64,000 nucleotides of DNA from Peristeroidobacter soli (GTDB taxonomy: Bacteria > Pseudomonadota > Gammaproteobacteria > Steroidobacterales > Steroidobacteraceae). A model generated the notes under the pieces. That model had not been told where the DNA came from. It saw only the letters and a program-made list of their open reading frames with translations, and searched no databases. The stretch is taken from NCBI RefSeq assembly GCF_004138485.1, contig NZ_RYEV01000008.1, positions 124,001 through 188,000 on the forward strand, read 5' to 3'. How positions within the stretch are numbered: position 1 is the stretch's first letter; each line of letters opens with the position of its first letter. This document shows, piece by piece, positions 47,082-54,696 of the stretch. The position numbers and the translations under genes were made by a program.

Positions 47082-47722
47082 CCCGCGGCATGCGTGGCGA
47101 AATGCCGATCGACGGTTTCGTCGTACCGGCCGAGGTTCCGGTCGCCGGCCGCCAGGAGTTGCAGCAGGTCGGGCGTGGGCAGGAAGTCACAGATCATGTG
47201 AGTGCGCGATCGTTCCGGGTCGGCGTTCCACACCGCGTGCGGCGAGCTGTTGTTCAGTACCCAGATCTCGCCGGGCCGCATCAGATAAGTGAGCTCACCG
47301 GCGATCATATGCACGTGCTCGTGTGACTCGATCGGAAAATGCAGCCGCAACGTCTTGGCGAAATACGGTGCGCGATCGATGTGCGGATCGATGGAGACAC
47401 CGCCGGGCAGACGTGCGAGCAAACATCGCTGCGGTGGCGCCGGTATCAGCTTTTCAATGATCTCGCGGGCATACGGCATCAGCGCCAGCGGCTCACGATC
47501 CTCGATCGGCAACGCTCCCTGCGCCGGCGCGTAACCCCGAAGAAACAAGGCCTCGGCGTTGCGATGAACGCCGACACGGCCGCCGGTGGATCCCCATAGA
47601 GCCGTCGGCAATGCCGCGACCTCATCCGCCAGTCGCCGCGCATCGATTCCCACCGGCAGGCGCAGGCAGCCGCCCACCAGCGTGGTCTTGTCGATGACGG
47701 GATGGCCGGGGAGGTCCAGCAT
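47078..47722 (-). CDS. Aspartyl/asparaginyl beta-hydroxylase-like oxygenase
   Basis: 214-residue enzyme. Metal-binding His114 and Asp116 (DPHIDRAPYFAKTLRLHFPI) and His162 (SSPHAVWN) are present, with Arg173 (RSRTHMICDF) for 2OG. Compared with the TPR-fused member, this one keeps an H-x-D carboxylate. It starts 6 bp after the stop of the Cys2 lipoprotein gene and overlaps the sulfotransferase gene, so the three form one transcript. Probably hydroxylates a peptide or amino-acid side chain. Confidence 0.87.
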   Translation of the reverse strand: MLDLPGHPVIDKTTLVGGCLRLPVGIDARRLADEVAALPTALWGSTGGRVGVHRNAEALFLRGYAPAQGALPIEDREPLALMPYAREIIEKLIPAPPQRCLLARLPGGVSIDPHIDRAPYFAKTLRLHFPIESHEHVHMIAGELTYLMRPGEIWVLNNSSPHAVWNADPERSRTHMICDFLPTPDLLQLLAAGDRNLGRYDETVDRHFATHAAG

Positions 47723-47728
47723 TGCCGT

Positions 47729-48070
47729 TCAATTGCCCCTGGGCGGCAGGGCTTCGCTGGAGTTGAGGGCTTCCTTGAAGCCGTCCTTCGCATTGTTGGT
47801 GCGCGCGGTCCATTCGTCCTGAGTCAGGCAGATCTTTTTGTTCTTCAGTCGCGTGTTGGTCACGGACTCCTGCTTGCAGATGATCTTCTTGCCGTCCGCG
47901 GTATTGATGGGCTCGCCGCTTTCGACGGAATAGTTGATCAGCCGCTGGGCCTTCTGATCGTCCGTTTCCTTGGCCGCCACCGCGGGCGCGGCGGTGGGCG
48001 CGACCGGCTTCGGCGAGGCGCAGCCGAGCAATGCGACCAGGCAAACCGATAAACAAATGAGTGAGCGCAT
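47729..48070 (-). CDS. Small lipoprotein with C-x15-C signature
   Basis: 113-residue predicted lipoprotein; AAGGAAG precedes the ATG at 48070, and the lipobox is ALLGC (Cys17). After an Ala/Pro-rich linker come Cys-x15-Cys, an internal T-N-T-R-L and a following L-T-Q-D-E-W, matching the exported protein of the opposing operon position for position. It lies between a DUF192 gene (20 bp upstream) and the AspH-like gene (6 bp downstream). Confidence 0.82.
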   Translation of the reverse strand: MRSLICLSVCLVALLGCASPKPVAPTAAPAVAAKETDDQKAQRLINYSVESGEPINTADGKKIICKQESVTNTRLKNKKICLTQDEWTARTNNAKDGFKEALNSSEALPPRGN

Positions 48071-48090
48071 GAGACTTCCTTGACGCCTTG

Positions 48091-48627
48091 TTAATGTTGA
48101 GATGCTGCGAGCTCGGCCTGAATCACCTGGGCCCCGGCCGCGATCTTCAGACGCGCCGCCGTGCCTGCGGGCAATTCGACCACGCCCAGCACTATACCCC
48201 CGGATTCGATGGTCTTCAGCGACAGCGGTTCGGTGTTCTGCACGACCTTGATCACCTTGCCATCGGGGGCCACGAACAGCATGTCCAGCGGCACGTAGGT
48301 GTTCTTCATCCACATCGCCACCGGCTGGGGCTGGGGATAAATGAACAGCATGGAGTCATCGGGGCGCAGCTGCCTGATGAACATCAAGCCGCGCGCGCGC
48401 CGCTGGTCGTCATCGGCGATCCAGCTGTTGAAACGATGCAAACGGGCATCCGTCGTGGCGATCTGAATGGTCGAGCGGCGGAAGACCTGGTCCAGATCCT
48501 TGGTGGTGACCTCGGGGGTGGCCGCCGGTTTGGGGGGCGAATCGGCGCCGCCCTGGGCAACGCCGCTCAGCAACGCGCCCACCAGCAAGGCCGGCAGCAA
48601 CCGGCCGATTGAATACATCGTGATCAT
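48091..48627 (-). CDS. Exported DUF192 family protein
   Basis: 178-residue protein with a signal peptide (about residues 1-26) and a DUF192 domain over 60-170: RARGLMFIRQL, MLFIYPQPQPVAMWMKNTYVPLDMLFV and the VVELPAGTAARLKI end. DUF192 proteins are small periplasmic proteins of uncertain role. Its ATG overlaps the stop of the upstream gene by 4 bp. A second ATG three codons in is possible. Confidence 0.87.
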   Translation of the reverse strand: MITMYSIGRLLPALLVGALLSGVAQGGADSPPKPAATPEVTTKDLDQVFRRSTIQIATTDARLHRFNSWIADDDQRRARGLMFIRQLRPDDSMLFIYPQPQPVAMWMKNTYVPLDMLFVAPDGKVIKVVQNTEPLSLKTIESGGIVLGVVELPAGTAARLKIAAGAQVIQAELAASQH

Positions 48628-49346
48628 CGTTTCCGTTCCATTTGGCGTTGCGCCGTCATCGGTCCGCCTTCGAGCGTTTCATCTTTGTCTTCGCTGTCGA
48701 AGTCGATCCGACCTACATAGTCGAATCGTGACAACAGGATGACACCGTCGCCGCGCACGGCGCGCGCGGGATGTGTACAAAAACCGCGTGCGATGACTCG
48801 ATACGAACGAGAGCGGCGCGGTATCCCGGCCAGCGGCTCCTGGCGCACCTCGTCGAGCGTGCATTTGTTATCGCCCTGGGTACTGTAAAACTCGCCCAGG
48901 CCTTCTCGTATGACAGTCACGTTGACCGGCAGTGCCCGCGCGGTCTGACCCTCGCGTAACCCGGCGGCGCCGAACACCAGCACCAGCCGCTCGCCATCCG
49001 CGCCGCCTTTGTGACTGAAACGCATGCGGATGCCGCCGTCCGGCCGCACGGCGCCGGTGCATTCGGTGCCGTCGTTGCCCCAAACGAGCTCTGCTTGCAC
49101 TGCGCCCGACAGGCGGGCCTTGAGAGAGCCGCGTCCGTCCGGCAGGCAGGCCACCGGGGCCGGCGGCTTGCCAGCGTTGTCAGCGGCTTCCGCGGGCGGC
49201 TGAGCATGGACCTTGCAGGACAGTCCCAACGTTAACCCACAGATGATCGTTATTGCAGGCAGGCAGCGACGCCAGCCCGCAAGGTGCGAGGAGCCGCAGC
49301 CATGTCCGAGCGCGAGGACGACGTCGTTATTAAACCGTTGCAGCAT
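48624..49346 (-). CDS. Secreted protein of unknown function
   Basis: 240-residue predicted exported protein. A hydrophobic segment (CLPAITIICGLTLGLSC) ending in VHAQ gives a signal peptide after an unusually long N-region. The mature part is a beta-rich domain with paired Cys residues (VACLPDG, TECTG, NKCTLDEV, GFCTHPA) and GDGVILLSRFDYVGRIDF near the end. I do not recognise it. The start is uncertain: there is no clear ribosome-binding site. It probably heads the minus-strand operon running through DUF192, the Cys2 lipoprotein, the AspH-like enzyme and the sulfotransferase. Confidence 0.65.
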   Translation of the reverse strand: MLQRFNNDVVLALGHGCGSSHLAGWRRCLPAITIICGLTLGLSCKVHAQPPAEAADNAGKPPAPVACLPDGRGSLKARLSGAVQAELVWGNDGTECTGAVRPDGGIRMRFSHKGGADGERLVLVFGAAGLREGQTARALPVNVTVIREGLGEFYSTQGDNKCTLDEVRQEPLAGIPRRSRSYRVIARGFCTHPARAVRGDGVILLSRFDYVGRIDFDSEDKDETLEGGPMTAQRQMERKR

Positions 49347-49565
49347 GCCGGTATGCTTACTCTGGATGCGGGGTTCCGGCAGACTGTGGCGCCGGAGCCT
49401 CGCCGTCCCGGATCCGACGAGGATGAGGATGGCGAGCAACCAACAATGCCGAAGCCGCGCCTGCGAGGCAAGCGGCCACGGTCGTCGCCGACACTGAAGT
49501 CGGTCAACTCAACGGATGGTTCCCGTGCCGACGGGACTGCCCGACGCGAAGCGAGATTTCGTGAT

Positions 49566-50879
49566 ATGGACGATAGAGCAGAGCCCGCTCGATCGACGGA
49601 AAGTGTGGCACGTCGCCGCGCTGAATCGCAGGCACGGACGCGGCGTTACGTCAGCCGCATCACGCGCAATACGCTGGCCGTGATCATGGCCGGCGGGCGT
49701 GGCGAGCGCCTGAAGCATCTCACCGACTTCCGCTGCAAGCCGGCCACGCCGTTCGGCGGCAAGTTCCGCATCATCGACTTCGTGCTGTCGAACTGCGTGA
49801 ATTCCGGCATCCGCCGTATCCAGGTGATGACCCAGTACAAATCGCATTCGCTGATTCAGCACATCCAGCGCGGCTGGGGCTACCTGCGCGGCGAGTTCGG
49901 CGAGTTCGTCGAAATCATCCCGGCGCAGCAGCAGATGGGCGATTCGTGGTACCGCGGCACCGCCGACTCGTTGTACCAGAACCTGCAGATCATCAAGCTG
50001 CACAACCCCAAGCACATCCTGGTGCTGGCCGGCGATCACATCTACAAGATGGACTACGGCGTCATGCTGGCATCGCATGTGGCGAAGCGCGCCGATATCA
50101 CGGTCGGCGTGGTCGAAGTGCCGCGCGAGCAGGCGACCGCGTTCGGCGTGATGAGCGTCGATCCGGAATACCGGATCACCAAGTTCTCCGAAAAGCCCAG
50201 GGAGCCGGAGGGCATTCCGGGGCGCGAGCACATGGCGCTCGGCTCCATGGGCATCTATGTGTTCAAGGCCAGCCTGTTGTATCGATTGCTCGAGGAGCAG
50301 GCCCAACGTCCGGGCACGTCCCACGACTTCGGCAAGAACATCATTCCCACCGCGCTCCATACTCACAAAGTGATCGCGTATCCATTCACGGACAACGAGA
50401 CGCGCGTTCAGCATTACTGGCGCGATGTCGGCACCGTGGATGCTTTCTATGACGCCAACATGGAGCTGATCCACGTCAACCCCGAGCTGAATATCTACGA
50501 CGAGCAGTGGCCGATCTGGACCTATCAGCGCCAGTATCCACCCGCGAAGTTCGTACTCGACGAGCCGGGGCGCCAGGGCATGGCGGTGAACTCCATGGTG
50601 TCCGGCGGCTGCATCATCTCCGGCGCCACGGTGAATCAATCGTTGTTGTTCTCGAACGTACGCATCGACGAACGCAGCTACATCGAGCGTGCGGTGATCT
50701 TCCCCGACGTGAAGATCGGCGCCGGCTGTGTCATCAAGCGGGCCATCGTCGACACCGGCGGCGTGGTGCCTCCCGGTACCCAGATCGGCGTCAATCGCGA
50801 GGAGGATGCCCGCCGGTTCTATATGAGCGAGCAAGGCGTCGCGCTGGTGACGCGGGATATGCTGGCGCGGTTGGGGTGA
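49566..50879 (+). CDS. glgC: Glucose-1-phosphate adenylyltransferase
   Basis: 437 residues, normal for GlgC. It makes ADP-glucose from ATP and glucose-1-phosphate, the committed step of glycogen synthesis. Visible motifs: IMAGGRGERLKHLTDFRCKPATPFGGKFRIIDF, GTADSLYQN, VLAGDHIYKMDY and FSEKPREPEGIPG, with the left-handed beta-helix domain at the C-terminus. The ATG at 49566 was chosen because a longer form (ATG at 49302, with GAGGAG) would overlap the divergent secreted-protein gene and adds about 88 unconserved residues. glgA lies 0.8 kb away in the opposite orientation. Confidence 0.93.
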   Translation: MDDRAEPARSTESVARRRAESQARTRRYVSRITRNTLAVIMAGGRGERLKHLTDFRCKPATPFGGKFRIIDFVLSNCVNSGIRRIQVMTQYKSHSLIQHIQRGWGYLRGEFGEFVEIIPAQQQMGDSWYRGTADSLYQNLQIIKLHNPKHILVLAGDHIYKMDYGVMLASHVAKRADITVGVVEVPREQATAFGVMSVDPEYRITKFSEKPREPEGIPGREHMALGSMGIYVFKASLLYRLLEEQAQRPGTSHDFGKNIIPTALHTHKVIAYPFTDNETRVQHYWRDVGTVDAFYDANMELIHVNPELNIYDEQWPIWTYQRQYPPAKFVLDEPGRQGMAVNSMVSGGCIISGATVNQSLLFSNVRIDERSYIERAVIFPDVKIGAGCVIKRAIVDTGGVVPPGTQIGVNREEDARRFYMSEQGVALVTRDMLARLG

Positions 50880-50946
50880 GGGTCTGCGTCACATAATCCG
50901 GGCGCCGGCGTCTGCTATTCTTCGGCCCTTCTTTCTGGGGGCTCAA

Positions 50947-51423
50947 ATGAACAAGCTGGTCGCCCGTTGCTTGCTGATTCTCGCGCTGGCCGTCGGCATC
51001 AACGGCTGTAGCGCCCTGCGCCCCGACCTGAAGGCACCGCGGCTCGCGCTGATCGCCGTGGCGATGACCTCGGGCGACGTTTTCAATCAGCAGTTCCTGA
51101 TCCGTATGAACGTCGAGAACCCGAACGATCGCGACCTGCCGATCAAGGGCCTGGACTACAAGGTGTTCCTGGAAGGCGACGGTTTTGCCGAGGGCAAGTT
51201 GAACAAGCCGTTCGTGATACCGGCCAACGGCGAGATCGACTTCGACATGACGGTGAAGACCAACTTCGTCAGCGGCGTCGGCCGCCTGCTGTCCCGGCTG
51301 AACGGTCGCACTCAGGTGAATTACTCGATCGAGGGCGATCTGCTGACCGACATCCGGTTCCTGAAGAAGATTCCGTTCGAGGAGACCGGCAGCGTCAATC
51401 TGGCGACCATGCGCCCGAACTAG
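50947..51423 (+). CDS. LEA14-like (LEA_2) lipoprotein
   Basis: 158-residue predicted lipoprotein with lipobox GINGC (Cys21). The mature domain (RLALIAVAMTS...FLIRMNVENPNDRDLPIKGLDYKVFLEG) has the water-stress/LEA_2 beta-sandwich pattern. GGGGGC precedes the ATG. Its TAG stop is formed by the first three bases of the MITE-like element. Role unknown; desiccation or envelope stress is suggested only by the family. Confidence 0.85.
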   Translation: MNKLVARCLLILALAVGINGCSALRPDLKAPRLALIAVAMTSGDVFNQQFLIRMNVENPNDRDLPIKGLDYKVFLEGDGFAEGKLNKPFVIPANGEIDFDMTVKTNFVSGVGRLLSRLNGRTQVNYSIEGDLLTDIRFLKKIPFEETGSVNLATMRPN

Positions 51424-51708
51424 GGCCTGTTAACACTCATTGGATGGGCTGCGACGAGCTATTGCGGTTCAGGGCTAGGCGCGACGACCGCCGTGTACTC
51501 TCCGTACATAAGGGAGGAGTAACGACGGCCTGAACCGCAATAGCTCGTCCCATCTAAGGATATTTATTCATTAAATGGGTTGCGCCTCGAATCGCCCACA
51601 GCTGCGTTACAAAGCTTGCCCATATCGACATATGGGCTGCGCTTTGTGCCTTGCTGCAGGCGATTGGAGGCGCAACGCAGCCCATCCAATGAGTGTTAAC
51701 AGGCCCTA
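51421..51708. mobile_element. MITE-like element with 33-bp terminal inverted repeats and two internal hairpins
   Basis: The ends are perfect inverted repeats of 33 bp (TAGGGCCTGTTAACACTCAT and on). Inside, a 21-bp perfect stem (gacgagctattgcggttcagg 51453-51473 with its complement 51529-51549) and a second long stem (ttgcgcctcgaatcgcc... with ...ggcgattggaggcgcaa) form two side-by-side hairpins, each again echoing the atggg/cccat of the ends. No open frame is coded. The outermost TAG on each strand is the stop codon of the LEA gene and of glgA. Confidence 0.8.
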
Positions 51709-53169
51709 GTCCCACTTGCCGGTGAGCTCGCGATACAGCTTCACGTACTCGCCGGTCTGACGGTCCCAGGAGAAGTCCTGCGCCATGCCGTTGCGCATGA
51801 GCTGGGTCCAGCCGTCCTGATCCTTGAAGAAGTCGAGCGCGGTGTGAATGGCCCACTCTACCGCCGGCACATCGAAATCGTTGAACACGATGCCCGTGCC
51901 CTGGCGCGTCGCCGGGTCCCACATCTGCACCGAGTCCGCCAGGCCGCCGGTGCGCCGGACGATCGGCGCGGTGCCGTACTTCAGGCTATACATTTGGTTG
52001 AGCCCGCAGGGCTCGTACTGCGACGGCATCAGGAACATGTCGCTCGCCGCTTCGATCAGGTGTGACAGTTCTTCGCTGTAGCCGCGATGGAACACCACGC
52101 GATCGGGGAAGCGCTGTTGCAGCTGAACGAAGAAGTTCTCGTAATGCGCCTCACCGCTGCCGAGCGCGACCAGGCTCAGGTCGCGCGTCTCGAGAATGTA
52201 GGGCAACGAGTCGAACAGCAGATCGAAACCCTTCTGCACCGTCATGCGAGAGACCACGCCCATCATCGGCGTGCTGTCGCTGACGGAAAGATTCATCCAG
52301 TCGAGCAACGAGCGCTTGGTGGCGCGCTTGCCCGACAGATCCTCGGGCGAGAAGTGATGTTTCAAATAGCGGTCGGTGCCGGGATTCCACTCGCTGTAGT
52401 CGACGCCATTCAAGATGCCGACGACGCCGTCGGCGCGTGAACGCAGTACACCGTCGAGACCGTGACCGCCGATCGGCGTGCAAATCTCCTTTGCATACGT
52501 CGGGCTCACTGTCGTGACCCGATGCGCGTGACGCACGCCTTCGCGCAGCCAGTTGAAAGGCCCGCCGGCCAATGTTTCGGGCGCGACCAGATAATTCACA
52601 TCGCCGCCGACGTCGTAGGTCGTGCCGGCCGGGAAAATGCCTTGATAGCCGATGTTATGAATCGACAGCACCGAGCGGGTTGCCGAGAACAGGCTGTCCC
52701 ACGCATACACGCTCTTGAGCATCATCGGCATGAGCGCGGTGTGCCAGTCGTTACAGTGCAGGATGTCCGGCGCGAACTGCATGCGCTGGCAGGCGTCGAG
52801 CGTCGCTCGTTGCAACACCAGGAAACGCAGATGCTCATCCGGGCTCAGCGTATAGATCGAGGGCCGATCGTAAACTTCCGGACAGTGCACCAGATACAGA
52901 GGCACGGTGGAGTTCGGCAGCCGGGATTCGAGAATCGTGAATGTATAGCGATGCGCACCCAGCGACAGCGACACGTCGCGCGCGGCCGCCATCGGAGGCG
53001 CGTCTTGTAACGCGCCGTGGCTCATGCCCGAGTACAGCGGCATGAACACACGCACGTCGTGACCCAACGCATGCAGATGACGCGGCAGGACGCCGGCGAC
53101 GTCGGCGAGCCCGCCGGTCTTGGCCAGCGGCGCGATTTCGGAGGCGACGAAACAGATCTTCAGCGGCAT
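51706..53169 (-). CDS. glgA: Glycogen synthase (ADP-glucose type)
   Basis: 487 residues, the usual GlgA length. It extends alpha-1,4-glucan from ADP-glucose. The N-terminal KTGGLADV (Lys17) is the ADP-glucose binding motif; HNIGYQG, NGVDYSEWNP and the C-terminal PSQYEPCGLNQMYSLKYGTAPIVRRTGGL are GT5 hallmarks. Its TAG stop is supplied by the MITE-like element, so the last codon may differ from the ancestral end. It starts 3 bp after the phaR stop, coupling glycogen and PHA control genes on one transcript. Confidence 0.95.
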   Translation of the reverse strand: MPLKICFVASEIAPLAKTGGLADVAGVLPRHLHALGHDVRVFMPLYSGMSHGALQDAPPMAAARDVSLSLGAHRYTFTILESRLPNSTVPLYLVHCPEVYDRPSIYTLSPDEHLRFLVLQRATLDACQRMQFAPDILHCNDWHTALMPMMLKSVYAWDSLFSATRSVLSIHNIGYQGIFPAGTTYDVGGDVNYLVAPETLAGGPFNWLREGVRHAHRVTTVSPTYAKEICTPIGGHGLDGVLRSRADGVVGILNGVDYSEWNPGTDRYLKHHFSPEDLSGKRATKRSLLDWMNLSVSDSTPMMGVVSRMTVQKGFDLLFDSLPYILETRDLSLVALGSGEAHYENFFVQLQQRFPDRVVFHRGYSEELSHLIEAASDMFLMPSQYEPCGLNQMYSLKYGTAPIVRRTGGLADSVQMWDPATRQGTGIVFNDFDVPAVEWAIHTALDFFKDQDGWTQLMRNGMAQDFSWDRQTGEYVKLYRELTGKWD

Positions 53170-53172
53170 GCG

Positions 53173-53718
53173 TCAGGACTTGTCGGCGTCGCTATCGGGC
53201 GCTTTGCCACCGGTCTTGCCCTTCGAGGTGTTGGTGGTGGGCGGAGTGTCGCGGCTCGGTTCGCGAGGCGGTGCGAATGTCGACAGCAACGTCTCCTGCA
53301 TCTTGGCCCACAGTTCCAGGTTCTGTCGAGCGAGCTCGGCGAGCGGATTCGGCGCGCCGCTTGCCGGGCCCATGGTCCGGTTCAACTGCTGCTGCATGAC
53401 TTCCTGTTGACGGATGAATGTCTCGACGCTCTTCTCCAGATAGCTGCTGAAGTAGCTCTGCATCGAGTTGCCATAAAACCGGATCATGGATTCGAGCAAT
53501 GACGTCGAAAGGATGGGGCGGCCGAATTGTTCCTGGTCCGCGATCACCTGCAGCAGCACGAGGCGCGTGATGTCCTCATTGCTTTTGTCCTCGATCACCT
53601 TGACGCGCGTACCGGCGATCACCATGTCGCGGATGTCGTCGATCGTGATATGACGACTCTGCGCGGCGTCGTACAGGCGCCGGTTCGCATATTTTTTGAT
53701 CAGTCGTTCTTCGCTCAT
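53173..53718 (-). CDS. phaR: Polyhydroxyalkanoate synthesis repressor
   Basis: 181-residue regulator with the PHB/PHA accumulation DNA-binding domain (IKKYANRRLYDAAQSRHITIDDIRDMV) and the PHB_acc repeat (QVIADQEQFGRPILSTSLLESMIRFYG). PhaR binds nascent PHA granules and represses phasin and PHA genes. It is divergent from phaE, with 156 bp between starts where it probably acts. The C-terminal tail is Pro/Gly/Thr-rich and disordered. Confidence 0.92.
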   Translation of the reverse strand: MSEERLIKKYANRRLYDAAQSRHITIDDIRDMVIAGTRVKVIEDKSNEDITRLVLLQVIADQEQFGRPILSTSLLESMIRFYGNSMQSYFSSYLEKSVETFIRQQEVMQQQLNRTMGPASGAPNPLAELARQNLELWAKMQETLLSTFAPPREPSRDTPPTTNTSKGKTGGKAPDSDADKS

Positions 53719-53874
53719 GCTCAGCTCGACAGGCTCATCGCGCGCTCCGGCATGGGATGGAGGCCGGCTACTGTAGCGACGTGCATTTGGCGGTGCAACA
53801 GACTATGCACCAAGGCGGGCAATCCACGCCGAGACCATTGATAATGCCCTGTCGACGAATGGCGGGAAGCGGCA

Positions 53875-54696
53875 ATGACCGAGTCGAAAAACGACGGATC
53901 CGACTGGATCCAGGCCTGGATCCAGCAACAGCGCGAGCAATTGCGCCGTGCCGGCATGCCCGGCGCGGATGCAGCAAGCGGCGAAAAATCCGCGGGCGGT
54001 CCGGATCAATACCGCGATCTCGGCATGCGCTGGCTGGAAGCGGGTCAAGCCTATTTGCAGGGATGGCAGCAGTTCGCGCAACGAAGCGCCGGTGGTTCCG
54101 CTGCTGGCGAGACGCCGCTGAAGTTCGGTGAGGAGATGCTCAACGCGTGGCAAGGCACGTGGGCCGGCGCCGCCTCGGCGGGCGAAGGTGCCACTCGTCA
54201 ATTTGCCGACCTGATCTCACGCTTGCCCGCGCTGGGTCTGGCGCGCGAGCAGACCGAAGCATGGCGTGAGCTGCTGGCTGCGCAAGCCGAGTATCAACAC
54301 CTGGAGCAAGAGCTGCGCACGGTGTGGGCCAAGGTGCAGACCGAAGCATTGGTCATGGTGGAGGCGGCGATCCGCGAGCGTCGCGCGAAGCAAGACGCCA
54401 TGCCTGGCATCGAGGACTATCGCGAGCTGTACAACTTGTGGGTGGAGTGCGGCGAGAAAGTGTTCGCGCAGGTGGCGCACAGCGAGTCGTACTGCAAACT
54501 GCAGGCGCAGCTCGGCAATGCGGCCATTCGTTTGAAGTTGCGTCAGCAGGCCGTGCTGGAACGCGCGTTGAAACATTTCGATTTGCCGACGCGCTCCGAG
54601 TTGAACACGGTCCACAAGCAGATGCGCGAGTTGCGCGAGCGGGTCGCCACGCTGGAAGCGCAATTGGCCGCGGCGCGTGGGGAGGAACGATCATGA
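53875..54696 (+). CDS. phaE: Class III PHA synthase subunit PhaE
   Basis: 273-residue accessory subunit of class III poly(3-hydroxyalkanoate) synthase. PhaE features: an N-terminal Trp/Gln-rich helix (DWIQAWIQQQREQLRRA), the LEAGQAYLQGWQQF segment, the conserved block DYRELYNLWVECGEKVFAQVAHSE and a C-terminal coiled coil (MRELRERVATLEAQL). The stop overlaps the phaC start (ATGA), ensuring equal synthesis. Confidence 0.9.
   Translation: MTESKNDGSDWIQAWIQQQREQLRRAGMPGADAASGEKSAGGPDQYRDLGMRWLEAGQAYLQGWQQFAQRSAGGSAAGETPLKFGEEMLNAWQGTWAGAASAGEGATRQFADLISRLPALGLAREQTEAWRELLAAQAEYQHLEQELRTVWAKVQTEALVMVEAAIRERRAKQDAMPGIEDYRELYNLWVECGEKVFAQVAHSESYCKLQAQLGNAAIRLKLRQQAVLERALKHFDLPTRSELNTVHKQMRELRERVATLEAQLAAARGEERS

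Noticed and set aside
49302-49565. 88-residue N-terminal extension of GlgC despite a good GAGGAG
   Set aside because: It would overlap the divergent secreted-protein gene and adds sequence not typical of GlgC. ATG 49566 gives the normal length. This remains an open alternative.
51554-51922. 122-codon frame across the MITE into glgA
   Set aside because: It runs antiparallel through the hairpin element and out of frame with glgA. Not coding.
53757-54131. 124-codon frame overlapping the phaE 5' end
   Set aside because: The overlap with phaE in another frame and the lack of a ribosome-binding site make it a shadow.
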